A stretch of DNA of 7,679 nucleotides from an uncultured Clostridia bacterium (GCA_937897215.1 CALCBQ010000063.1:1-7679); one strand, 5' to 3'. Positions 1 to 5,618 are shown, counted from the stretch's first letter. Notes: a model not told the origin generated them from the sequence alone. Translations and numbers: made by a program.

Positions 1-200
1 CTTTTCAGAAGTCCCTGCCCTTCCAGGCGGCGCATCAGGGGATACAGGGTGTTGGCATCCATGGGAATCTGATGGTCATTGAGCTTCTTCACCAGGCTGT
101 AGCCGTACATGCTCTGGCGCAGCTGACTGAGCACCAGCAGGATCAGCGTCCCCCGGCGAAGCTCCAGAATCAGACCGGAGACGGTTTCTTCTACGTTCAT
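1..200 (-). CDS. PadR-family transcriptional regulator, N-terminal part (runs off the left edge)
   Basis: The reverse strand reads an ATG at 200-198 and stays open to the window edge, giving 66 residues. They form a winged helix-turn-helix of the PadR type: an RRGTLILLVLSQL helix, then MYGYSLVKKL, then NTLYPLMRRLEGQGLL, which is the recognition helix and the start of the wing. PadR proteins are small dimeric repressors that usually sit beside the membrane protein or transporter genes they control. The start is supported by an AAGGAGA ribosome site on the same strand (213-207), about 7 nt upstream. Codons are GC-rich, unlike everything right of about 570. The C-terminal dimerisation part and any target gene lie outside the window, so the regulon and ligand are unknown. 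The family call is firm. Confidence 0.88.
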   Translation of the reverse strand, partial: MNVEETVSGLILELRRGTLILLVLSQLRQSMYGYSLVKKLNDHQIPMDANTLYPLMRRLEGQGLLK

Positions 201-220
201 ACTGTGTCTCCTTTCACTGG

Positions 221-251
221 TGTGTAACATCATTATAGTGTATATCACACA
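221..251. promoter_or_regulatory. Imperfect inverted repeat over the padR promoter; candidate autoregulatory operator
   Basis: TGTGTAACAT (221-230) and ATATCACACA (242-251) are inverted copies matching at 8 of 10 positions, with an 11-nt spacer. The repeat is centred at 236, on the -10 box of the padR promoter. PadR-type repressors commonly bind interrupted palindromes with ATGT/ACAT-like half-sites in their own promoters. Autoregulation is inferred from position and symmetry only. Confidence 0.45.
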
Positions 252-260
252 TTATGTCAA
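232..260 (-). promoter_or_regulatory. Consensus sigma-A promoter for the padR gene
   Basis: Read on the - strand, a perfect TTGACA (260-255) is followed after exactly 17 nt by a perfect TATAAT (237-232). Transcription would start near 225, leaving a leader of about 25 nt before the padR start at 200. A perfect consensus implies high basal strength, which fits a gene held down by a repressor. Confidence 0.85.
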
Positions 261-262
261 GC

Positions 263-279
263 ATTTTCTTCAAGAAAAT
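263..279. promoter_or_regulatory. Perfect 17-bp palindrome between the divergent regulator promoters; candidate operator
   Basis: ATTTTCTT (263-270) and AAGAAAAT (272-279) are exact inverted copies around a single C at 271. The element abuts the -35 box of the leftward padR promoter (255-260) and lies about 25 nt upstream of the -35 box of the rightward promoter (305-310). A regulator bound here could affect both. The Cro/CI-type protein encoded at 352-567 is one candidate ligand and PadR the other; neither is shown. Chance symmetry in AT-rich intergenic DNA remains possible. Confidence 0.45.
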
Positions 280-304
280 ATAATTTACTTTTTGTCGTAT
301 ATAC

Positions 305-333
305 TTGACTTCTTAAAAATGCAATGCTATACT
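305..333 (+). promoter_or_regulatory. Extended -10 sigma-A promoter for the small HTH regulator
   Basis: TTGACT (305-310), a 17-nt spacer and TATACT (328-333), with an extended -10 TG at 325-326. Transcription would start near 340, so the mRNA begins almost at its own ribosome site and the leader is only about 12 nt. A perfect 8-bp palindrome, GTATATAC (297-304), lies directly upstream of the -35 box and could be another protein-binding site. Confidence 0.75.
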
Positions 334-351
334 TGTTCTGGAGGTGAGGAA

Positions 352-567
352 ATGTCCCGGAATTTAGCCATCAAAGCAGCCCGTGCCCGGAAGGACATGA
401 CCCAGAAGGAGCTGGCTGCCGCCGTTGGGGTTTCCCGGCAAACCATCAACGCCATCGAACAGGGGGAATATAACCCCACCATAAAACTGTGCCTGACCAT
501 ATGCCGGGTCCTGGGCAAGACTTTGGACGAACTATTCTGGGAGGATGAAGAAAATGAAACTCTTTAA
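352..567 (+). CDS. Small Cro/CI-type helix-turn-helix transcriptional regulator
   Basis: This 71-residue protein is almost entirely one DNA-binding domain. Residues 16-36 contain the HTH: MTQKELAAAVGV (helix 2 and turn), then SRQTINAIE as recognition helix. GEYNPTIKLCLTICRVLGK and the closing LDELFWEDEE are typical of the short single-domain Xre-family regulators of Firmicutes. An earlier in-frame ATG at 220 is rejected: the added residues are AT-rich, read across the promoter and have no family match, whereas ATG 352 has GGAGGTGA at 340-347 with good spacing. It is divergent from padR with 151 bp between starts. Such regulators often precede a small membrane protein gene, and a coupled start at 554 fits this, but that gene is broken off. 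Codon use is GC-rich, matching padR and not the DNA to the right. Target unknown. Confidence 0.9.
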   Translation: MSRNLAIKAARARKDMTQKELAAAVGVSRQTINAIEQGEYNPTIKLCLTICRVLGKTLDELFWEDEENETL

Positions 568-631
568 AAATTGCAAAAGAAATTTCAAAACAGTCTGCAA
601 AAAAAGGTATTGTTACTCCTGTGCTGCTTGA
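554..631 (+). pseudogene. Beginning of a gene coupled to the HTH regulator, cut off at the junction
   Basis: ATG 554 has a GGGAGG ribosome site at 539-544, 9 nt upstream, and overlaps the regulator's stop codon (565-567) in another frame. This is the usual layout of a translationally coupled partner gene. The first residues read MKLFKN, a common opening for small membrane proteins. From about 570 on the DNA belongs to the yggS frame, and this frame reaches TGA at 629-631 after 25 codons. I infer that only the first handful of codons are native. An alternative in-frame ATG lies at 545. The gene's identity cannot be recovered. Confidence 0.4.
561..570. other. Sequence junction between GC-rich and AT-rich DNA
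   Basis: Left of this point codons are GC-rich and the features form a two-regulator locus. Right of it codons are AT-rich and the frame is yggS. Homology-like yggS sequence begins with Ser-Leu-Lys at 561, while the regulator's coupled partner gene runs into the same bases as Leu-Phe-Lys. The bases tcttt followed by five A's would suit both parents, so they may be a short shared sequence at which the two were joined. No insertion-sequence end, target duplication or attachment site is visible. Confidence 0.6.
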
Positions 632-953
632 AATCAATATAGGCGACGAAGAAAGCAAAACAGGCTTTTCTCAAGAAGAATTTTTTGAAAGTTTGTATCA
701 AATTGCAGAACTTAAAGATATTTCTGTACAAGGTCTTATGACAATACCGCCAATTTGCGAAAATAATACAATACTTTGTAAATATTTTGAAAAAATACAC
801 AACATATATGTTGACATTAAAGAGAAAAAGTTAGATAATATAAATATGAATATTCTGTCGATGGGTATGTCGGGAGATTATTACGAAGCAATCTTATGTG
901 GGTCAAATCTTGTAAGAATCGGCTCTTCAATTTTCGGCCCAAGAATATATTAA
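561..953 (+). pseudogene. yggS: YggS-family pyridoxal-phosphate homeostasis protein, C-terminal half only
   Basis: From 561 the frame reads SLKIAKEISKQSAKKG, then PVLLEINIGDEESKTGF, GLMTIPP, LSMGMSGDYYEAI and VRIGSSIFGPRIY. These are hallmark segments of the second half of YggS/YlmE/PROSC proteins, which bind pyridoxal 5'-phosphate and buffer its level in the cell. About 130 codons remain of a usual 225-235, so the first 95-100 are missing, including the cofactor-binding lysine expected near residue 35. An in-frame TGA at 555-557 blocks any extension. The GTG at 621 lies inside conserved sequence and has no well-placed ribosome site, so it is not a real start. The next gene, sepF, begins 19 nt after the stop; yggS-sepF is the standard Firmicutes order. 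The intact gene may exist in the true genome if the junction is an assembly artefact. Confidence 0.85.
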
Positions 954-972
954 AAATCAGGAGGAACACACA

Positions 973-1428
973 ATGAGCTTTTTAGACAAAATCAAAAACT
1001 TTGTAAATGTTGATGAGGATGGTTACTATCCAGATGATGATGTTGATACAGGTGCATTTTTAGGCGATTATGAAGAGGAAGAAAAACCTGTAAAACAAAC
1101 TCGCAGAGCTCCTCGTAACAGCGATGAAAAAGTTGTTAATATTCATACAACAGCACAACTTCAGGTTGTTCTTGCAAAACCTGAAAAATTTGAAGAAGTT
1201 AAGAGTATCGCTGAAAACCTTAATGTAAAAAGAACAGTTGTATTAAATCTTGAATCAGTCAGCAGAGATGTTTCTCGCCGTTTGTTAGACTTCCTTTCAG
1301 GCGTTGCTTATGCAAATGATGGTCAGATTAAACCTGTTGCAAATAACACATATATCATCACTCCTTATAATGTTGATGTTATGGGCGATTTGTTGGATGA
1401 ACTTGAAAATAACGGTATGTTCTTTTAA
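973..1428 (+). CDS. sepF: Cell division protein SepF
   Basis: SepF is a cytoplasmic, membrane-associated protein that links FtsZ polymers to the membrane at the division septum and supports late septum assembly. The 151 residues have the family layout. An N-terminal amphipathic helix (MSFLDKIKNFV, residues 1-11) serves as membrane anchor. An acidic, variable linker rich in Asp/Glu follows (about 14-50). The globular SepF domain (about 53-140) carries VVLNLESVSRDVSRRLLDFL, GVAYANDGQI and NTYIITPYNVDV. Length is normal. ATG 973 is preceded by AGGAGG (959-964) at good spacing. It follows the yggS remnant by 19 nt and precedes the divIVA-like gene by 66 nt. The ylmG and ylmH genes usually found between these two in Firmicutes are absent. 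Confidence 0.95.
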   Translation: MSFLDKIKNFVNVDEDGYYPDDDVDTGAFLGDYEEEEKPVKQTRRAPRNSDEKVVNIHTTAQLQVVLAKPEKFEEVKSIAENLNVKRTVVLNLESVSRDVSRRLLDFLSGVAYANDGQIKPVANNTYIITPYNVDVMGDLLDELENNGMFF

Positions 1429-1444
1429 TTAAAAGCATATACTT

Positions 1445-1469
1445 AGCAAATTATATTTGGCTCTTTTTT
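1445..1469 (+). terminator. Weak hairpin with T-run between sepF and divIVA; possible attenuator
   Basis: AGCAAAT (1445-1451) can pair with ATTT/GCT (1455-1458, 1460-1462) around a 3-nt loop with one bulged G, and six T's follow at 1464-1469. The stem is only 7 bp and mostly A-T, so full termination is doubtful. It could lower read-through from sepF into the next gene, or be chance. Confidence 0.25.
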
Positions 1470-1494
1470 GGGCAGAATGGGAAGGAATAAACTA

Positions 1495-2493
1495 ATGCTT
1501 ACACCTGAAAATATCAAAGAAAAATCATTTCATACTACTGGTCGCGGTTCTTATCGTGCAGACGACGTTGATAGCTTCTTGAATGAAGTTACTGCATCTT
1601 ATGAGCAGATGTTCAAAGAGAACGCTGACCTTGTTAAGAAAATATCTCTTCTTGCAAAAAAGATTGAAGAGTATCGTGCTGACGAAGAAAGTCTTAAAAT
1701 GGCTCTTCTTAATGCACAGAAACTTGCAGATAAAATTGTAGCAGAAGCAAGAGAAACTGCAGAAAGAGAAAATGCAGAAATCAATGAAGAAACCGCTCGT
1801 CTTCACGAAATGGCAGAAAAAGTTGCTAAAGATGCAGAAGAAAATGCAAAAGTTGAGGCAGAAAAAATTGTTGCAGATGCAAAAGCAGAAGCAGAAGCAA
1901 TTCTTAATGATGCTAACGCTCAGGCAAAAGATATTCTTGGCAATATTAACCGTAAGGTAACTCATGAGAGCCTTGTTTACGAGATGATTCAGAAAGAAGC
2001 ATCAGAATTCAAGAGCAAACTTGTTGCTATGTATAAAGAACATATCAACTTAATTAACCAACTTCCTGAATTTGTTGAAAATAAGTTGGATGAAGAAACT
2101 GTTGAAGAAACAGTTGAAGAAGTTGACGACGAACCGGTTGTTATTGAAGAAGAAACACCTGTTGTTGTAATTGATGATGTTGAAGATGCAACTGAAGAAG
2201 TTGTAGAAGAAACAATTGAAGAAGTAGTTGAAGAAACTGTTGAAGAACCAGAAGTTGAAATTGAAGAAGTAGAAGAAACAGAAGAAGTTGAAATGGTTGA
2301 AGAAGTTGTTGAAGAACCGGTAGTTAAAAAACCATTTAAACTTGATTTAAGTAAAATTGATTTTGCCGATGACGACGATTTTGTAACAGAACCTGAAGAA
2401 CCAGCAGTTATTGAAGAAGTTGTTGAAGATTCAGAAGAAGACGAAGAAGAACCAAAATCAATTTCATTCAAAAACTTTTTTAAGAAAAAATAA
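1495..2493 (+). CDS. divIVA: DivIVA-domain protein with long Glu/Val-rich C-terminal tail
   Basis: DivIVA-family proteins bind curved membrane at division sites and poles and recruit partners such as Min proteins or wall enzymes. The 332-residue product starts MLTPENIKEKSF, followed by GRGSYRADDVDSFLNEV (about residues 16-32), the family's N-terminal lipid-binding module. A long coiled coil follows at about 40-165, rich in Ala, Glu and Lys with repeated AEA/AEK patterns. Residues about 199-277 and 300-320 are nearly all Glu, Val, Thr and Asp. They flank a short segment KKPFKLDLSKIDF (278-290), and the protein ends SISFKNFFKKK (322-332). B. subtilis DivIVA is about 164 residues, so this one is twice as long through the added tail. 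The start is ATG 1495, with GGGAAGGA at 1479-1486; an upstream in-frame TTG at 1468 is rejected because it lies in the T-run and has no ribosome site. Tail function is unknown. Confidence 0.9.
   Translation: MLTPENIKEKSFHTTGRGSYRADDVDSFLNEVTASYEQMFKENADLVKKISLLAKKIEEYRADEESLKMALLNAQKLADKIVAEARETAERENAEINEETARLHEMAEKVAKDAEENAKVEAEKIVADAKAEAEAILNDANAQAKDILGNINRKVTHESLVYEMIQKEASEFKSKLVAMYKEHINLINQLPEFVENKLDEETVEETVEEVDDEPVVIEEETPVVVIDDVEDATEEVVEETIEEVVEETVEEPEVEIEEVEETEEVEMVEEVVEEPVVKKPFKLDLSKIDFADDDDFVTEPEEPAVIEEVVEDSEEDEEEPKSISFKNFFKKK
2089..2325 (+). repeat. Low-complexity GAA/GTT-rich coding repeat in divIVA
   Basis: Degenerate copies of gttgaagaa and related units encode runs of Val-Glu-Glu and Thr-Val-Glu-Glu in the acidic tail of the DivIVA-like protein. 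Units vary in synonymous codons, so this is an old, diverged array and not a fresh tandem duplication. The region is a likely site of length variation between strains. Confidence 0.75.
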
Positions 2494-2509
2494 AAAACGA
2501 GGTAATTAA

Positions 2510-2995
2510 ATGCTTCAAGTAATTACAATTCTTTCTATTGCTGTTTTAGTGGTAATAGACCAGTTGATTAAATTACTTGTACTTGAATATCTCCAGCCAA
2601 TTGGCAGCCTTCCATTGATAGACGGTATACTGCAGTTAAGATATGCCGAAAATACAGGGGCTGCTTTTGGTTCGTTTAGTGAACATACAACCGCGCTGTC
2701 TGTTTTCACATTTATCGCAATATTGGCGGGTATCATATTCCTTATGTCAAAGAAACTAAAATTTGGTGTTGAATATGTGTGTGTTGCACTCATAATTGCA
2801 GGTGGTGCAGGCAATTTGATTGACCGCGTTTTCAGAGGTTTTGTAGTTGACTATATTGAACCACTTTTTATTGATTTTGCAGTTTTTAATTTTGCAGATA
2901 TTCTTGTAACTTGTAGTGCCATAGTTCTCGTAATCTGGACTATTTATGATATTTACAGAGAACATAAAGCAGAAAAGGAACCTAAAAATGAATGA
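2510..2995 (+). CDS. lspA: Lipoprotein signal peptidase (signal peptidase II)
   Basis: LspA is a membrane aspartic protease that removes the signal peptide from diacylated prolipoproteins just before the lipid-modified cysteine. The 161-residue protein is full length, with four hydrophobic membrane segments (about 4-25, 62-79, 87-104 and 130-147). Conserved motifs are all present: D17-Q-x-x-K21, ENTGAAFG (47-54), N102-L-I-D105-R and F126-N-F-A-D130. D105 and D130 are the expected catalytic pair. The start ATG 2510 follows GAGG (2499-2502) and lies 16 nt after the divIVA-like stop. Its last 8 nt overlap the start of rluD, a standard lspA-rluD pairing in Firmicutes that implies coupled translation. 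The ileS gene often found upstream of lspA is absent here. Confidence 0.97.
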   Translation: MLQVITILSIAVLVVIDQLIKLLVLEYLQPIGSLPLIDGILQLRYAENTGAAFGSFSEHTTALSVFTFIAILAGIIFLMSKKLKFGVEYVCVALIIAGGAGNLIDRVFRGFVVDYIEPLFIDFAVFNFADILVTCSAIVLVIWTIYDIYREHKAEKEPKNE

Positions 2996-3905
2996 AATCT
3001 TGATAGATGTTCCTGAGAATTTTGAAGGGGAGCGAGTAGATAAATTTTTATCTGTCCTCCTTGAAAATTCTTCAAGAAATTCAATTCAGAAACTTATTGA
3101 AAATGGCAAGGTTTTAGTAAATGGTGTTGTTGTCAATAAGAAATATAAAGTCAGTACAGATGATGAAGTAACTGTGCTGCCAAGCGAACTCAAACCGCTT
3201 GATGCCGAGCCTGAGAATATTCCGCTTGATATTGTCTACGAAGATGAGCATTTGCTGGTTGTCAATAAACCTCGCGGAATGGTGGTGCATCCTGCACCGG
3301 GTAATTATAGTGGTACACTTGTAAATGCGCTTTTGTATCATTGTAAAGACTCACTTTCGGGTATTAACGGAATTTTACGTCCCGGTATTGTTCATAGAAT
3401 TGATAAAGATACAAGTGGTCTGTTAATAGTTGCTAAAACAGATAAAGCACATTTAGGACTTGCCGAACAGATTAAAGAACACAGTTTCACTCGTGAATAT
3501 AACGCAGTGATTGTAGGTCATCTTAAAGAGCGACAAGGAACAGTCAACGCACCAATCGGCAGAAATCCTAAAGACCGTAAAAAAATGTGTGTAACAACGC
3601 AGAATTCTAAAAACGCAGTTACACACTATAATACTATTGAAGATTATGAGGGCTATTCTCATATATCACTTAAGTTAGAAACAGGCAGAACCCATCAGAT
3701 TCGCGTACATATGGCGCACTTAGGCCACGCGGTGGCAGGGGATTATGTCTACGGAAACGACAAAAAAAGCGCTTACCTTAACGGTCAGTGCTTGCATGCG
3801 ATAAAAATTGGATTTGTTCATCCAATTACTCAAGAATACCTTGAGTTTACAAGTGAACTTCCTGATTATTTTACTGAATTTTTAAGCAGACTCAAACACA
3901 CCTGA
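2988..3905 (+). CDS. rluD: RluA/RluD-family 23S rRNA pseudouridine synthase
   Basis: This enzyme family converts specific uridines in RNA to pseudouridine; the RluD branch acts on 23S rRNA helix 69. The 305 residues comprise an N-terminal S4 RNA-binding domain (about 13-65; ERVDKFLSVLL, IQKLIENGKVLVNG) and a catalytic domain from about 80. The latter has VVNKPRGMVVHPAPG (91-105), the catalytic motif HRIDKDTSGLLIVAK with Asp139, and LKTGRTHQIRVH-like residues written here as LETGRTHQIRVHMAHLGH. Asp139 falls at the same number as in E. coli RluD. I chose ATG 2988 because of AAGGAA at 2975-2980 with 7-nt spacing; an in-frame ATG at 2946 would lie deep in lspA and add residues without family match. 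Precise target uridines are inferred from the family; a B. subtilis YlyB-type role is equally apt. Confidence 0.93.
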   Translation: MNEILIDVPENFEGERVDKFLSVLLENSSRNSIQKLIENGKVLVNGVVVNKKYKVSTDDEVTVLPSELKPLDAEPENIPLDIVYEDEHLLVVNKPRGMVVHPAPGNYSGTLVNALLYHCKDSLSGINGILRPGIVHRIDKDTSGLLIVAKTDKAHLGLAEQIKEHSFTREYNAVIVGHLKERQGTVNAPIGRNPKDRKKMCVTTQNSKNAVTHYNTIEDYEGYSHISLKLETGRTHQIRVHMAHLGHAVAGDYVYGNDKKSAYLNGQCLHAIKIGFVHPITQEYLEFTSELPDYFTEFLSRLKHT

Positions 3906-3921
3906 GGAGGTGTTTTCATTG
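3904..3921 (+). promoter_or_regulatory. Strong ribosome site that selects a TTG start for the HAD gene
   Basis: GAGGAGGTG (3904-3912) overlaps the rluD stop codon (3903-3905). The nearest downstream in-frame start is TTG at 3919-3921, 8 nt after the GGAGG core. The upstream GTG at 3910 overlaps the ribosome site itself and cannot use it. Confidence 0.75.
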
Positions 3922-4749
3922 GCAAATAAAAATCTTTCACATTGGCTTGTTGTGTCCGATATTGATGGTACGCTTAACAATAAGTTAAGACAGTTACCAA
4001 AACGAAATCGTGATGCAATCAATCGTTTCGTGCTTGAATGTAATGGCAATTTTACTTTGGCGTCAGGCAGAAATGTTCAGTCAATGCGTAAGCATTATGA
4101 AAGATTACCGATTGCAGGCACACCTGCAGTAATTCTTAATGGTGCTGGCATTTATGATTATAACCACGAAAAAATGCTTCATTTTGACCCAATAAATGAA
4201 CATGCAATGGATTTGGTTTTTGAAATATATAAACGCTTTCCAATGGTTGAAATCGAAATTTTAACTGATACAATGATTTATACGTTGAATTCAAAAATAT
4301 TTGCTCGTGTTATGGTTATGGCAGATAAACTTCATTACGTTAACTGCAAACATCCTGACGAAATCCCAAGAGAAAATTGGGGTAAGGTTATTTTCCTTGG
4401 TATGCCTGACCTTATTAAAGCAATCAGAAGATATGTTGATAAGCTCACAGATACAAAAGCAAACTTTATGTCAAGTTCAATCTCCTCATTTGAAATGCTT
4501 AACGAGGGCGTACATAAAGGCACTGCAGTTATGAAAATTGCAGAGCTTTATGGAATCGAACATAAATATACTGCTGCAATCGGCGATTATTTCAATGATT
4601 ACGATATGCTTAAAACGGTCGGACTTCCTGCATGTTGCGGACAAGCACCAAAAGCAATGCACGAAATTGTTAAATTTCACGCGTGTCATTGTAATAAAGG
4701 CGCAGTCGCAGACTTGCTTGAATACATAATGAATGATTACAAAGAATAA
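3919..4749 (+). CDS. HAD-superfamily hydrolase, Cof/IIB type (probable sugar- or nucleotide-phosphate phosphatase)
   Basis: The 276-residue protein has the four HAD motifs. Motif I is SDIDGTLN, with nucleophile D14 and acid/base D16. Motif II is LASGRN with S49, motif III is K200 in HKGTAV, and motif IV is IGDYFNDYDM with D223 and D227 for Mg2+. A large insert between motifs II and III (about 80-185) is the C2B cap of the Cof-like phosphatases, which hydrolyse small phosphorylated metabolites in the cytoplasm; the substrate cannot be read from sequence. The C-terminal end is unusually rich in Cys and His (C239, C240, H248, H254, C256, H257, C258). The start is TTG 3919, chosen from the ribosome site. 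It follows rluD by 13 nt and precedes transketolase by 22 nt, so it is probably cotranscribed with both. A link to sugar-phosphate metabolism is suggested only by that context. Confidence 0.88.
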   Translation: MANKNLSHWLVVSDIDGTLNNKLRQLPKRNRDAINRFVLECNGNFTLASGRNVQSMRKHYERLPIAGTPAVILNGAGIYDYNHEKMLHFDPINEHAMDLVFEIYKRFPMVEIEILTDTMIYTLNSKIFARVMVMADKLHYVNCKHPDEIPRENWGKVIFLGMPDLIKAIRRYVDKLTDTKANFMSSSISSFEMLNEGVHKGTAVMKIAELYGIEHKYTAAIGDYFNDYDMLKTVGLPACCGQAPKAMHEIVKFHACHCNKGAVADLLEYIMNDYKE

Positions 4750-4771
4750 TTAAAAAATAGGGGGAGTAAAA

Positions 4772-5617
4772 ATGAATGCTTCTTTGAAAAAAGAACTTGA
4801 AATTTTTGCAACAAAAGAAAGACTTCTCTTGTTAGAGGGCATTTTCAATGCAAAGGCAGGCCATCCGGGTGGTTCACTTTCAATTGCAGAACTTATGGCA
4901 TATCTCTATAATGTAGAGATGAAAGTTGATGCAAAGAATCCAAAATGGGAAGACAGAGACCGTTTTGTTCTTTCAAAAGGTCATGCAGCACCTGCACTTT
5001 ATGCAACACTTGCGCTTAAAGGATTTTTCCCAACAGAAGATATGAAAACACTTCGTAAATCAGATTCTTATCTTCAGGGCCATCCAAGTATGAAATGTGT
5101 ACCTGGTGTTGATATGAGTACAGGTTCACTCGGTCAGGGTATTTCAACTGCAGTTGGTATGGCTCTTGCTGCAAAACTCGATAAAAAAGATACAAGAGTT
5201 TATACAATTCTCGGCGACGGCGAAATCGAAGAAGGTCAGGTTTGGGAAGCTGCAATGTTTGCAAATGCAAAGAAACTTGATAATCTTGTAGTAATTGTTG
5301 ATAATAACAATCTTCAGATTGATGGTAGCGTTGAAGAGGTTAACTCTCCATATCCAATTCCTGAAAAATTCACAGCATTCGGCTTTAATACAATTGAAAT
5401 TGACGGTAATGATTTTGATGAAATTGAAAAAGCACTCGAAAATGCTAAAAATACAAAAGGTGTTCCTACTGCAATCGTAGCAAAAACAGTTAAGGGTAAG
5501 GGCGTTTCATATATGGAAAACCAGGTTAACTGGCACGGTGCAGCACCAAACGAAGAACTTTATAATCAGGCAGTAGCAGAACTTACTGCAAAGCTTAATG
5601 AATTGGAGGGTGTATAA
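4772..5617 (+). CDS. Transketolase, N-terminal subunit
   Basis: This is the thiamine-diphosphate-binding half of a split transketolase, which moves two-carbon units between sugar phosphates in the non-oxidative pentose phosphate pathway. The 281 residues show GHPGGSLS (30-37), KGHAAPALYA (69-78), GHPSM (103-107), STGSLGQGIS (117-125) and the cofactor/Mg2+ motif GDGEIEEGQVWEA (148-160) ending in VDNNN (176-180). Histidines 31, 71 and 104 match positions that line the active site in full-length enzymes. It ends in HWHG-like form as VNWHGAAP before the natural subunit break. ATG 4772 follows the run GGGGGAG (about 4760-4766). The C-terminal subunit starts one base after this gene's stop, so the two are coupled. 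Split transketolases are common in Firmicutes and archaea, so the break is not a frameshift. Confidence 0.95.
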   Translation: MNASLKKELEIFATKERLLLLEGIFNAKAGHPGGSLSIAELMAYLYNVEMKVDAKNPKWEDRDRFVLSKGHAAPALYATLALKGFFPTEDMKTLRKSDSYLQGHPSMKCVPGVDMSTGSLGQGISTAVGMALAAKLDKKDTRVYTILGDGEIEEGQVWEAAMFANAKKLDNLVVIVDNNNLQIDGSVEEVNSPYPIPEKFTAFGFNTIEIDGNDFDEIEKALENAKNTKGVPTAIVAKTVKGKGVSYMENQVNWHGAAPNEELYNQAVAELTAKLNELEGV

Positions 5618-5618
5618 A

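Noticed and set aside
220..351. N-terminal extension of the HTH regulator from ATG 220
   Set aside because: It reads through both promoters and the palindrome, gives residues unlike the family, and the ribosome site at 340-347 points to ATG 352.
621..953. A short independent gene starting at GTG 621
   Set aside because: Conserved YggS sequence continues upstream to 561 in the same frame, and there is no well-spaced ribosome site. It is the remnant of a longer gene.
1772..1960. A Lys/Gln-rich + strand frame inside divIVA
   Set aside because: It is a frame-shifted reading of the Ala/Glu/Lys coiled coil, with no start signal of its own.
1989..2471. Long open frame on the - strand encoding a Ser/Thr-rich product
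   Set aside because: It is the mirror of the Glu/Val repeat in divIVA: GAA and GTT codons read backwards give Ser and Thr codons and few stops. No ribosome site or family pattern supports it.
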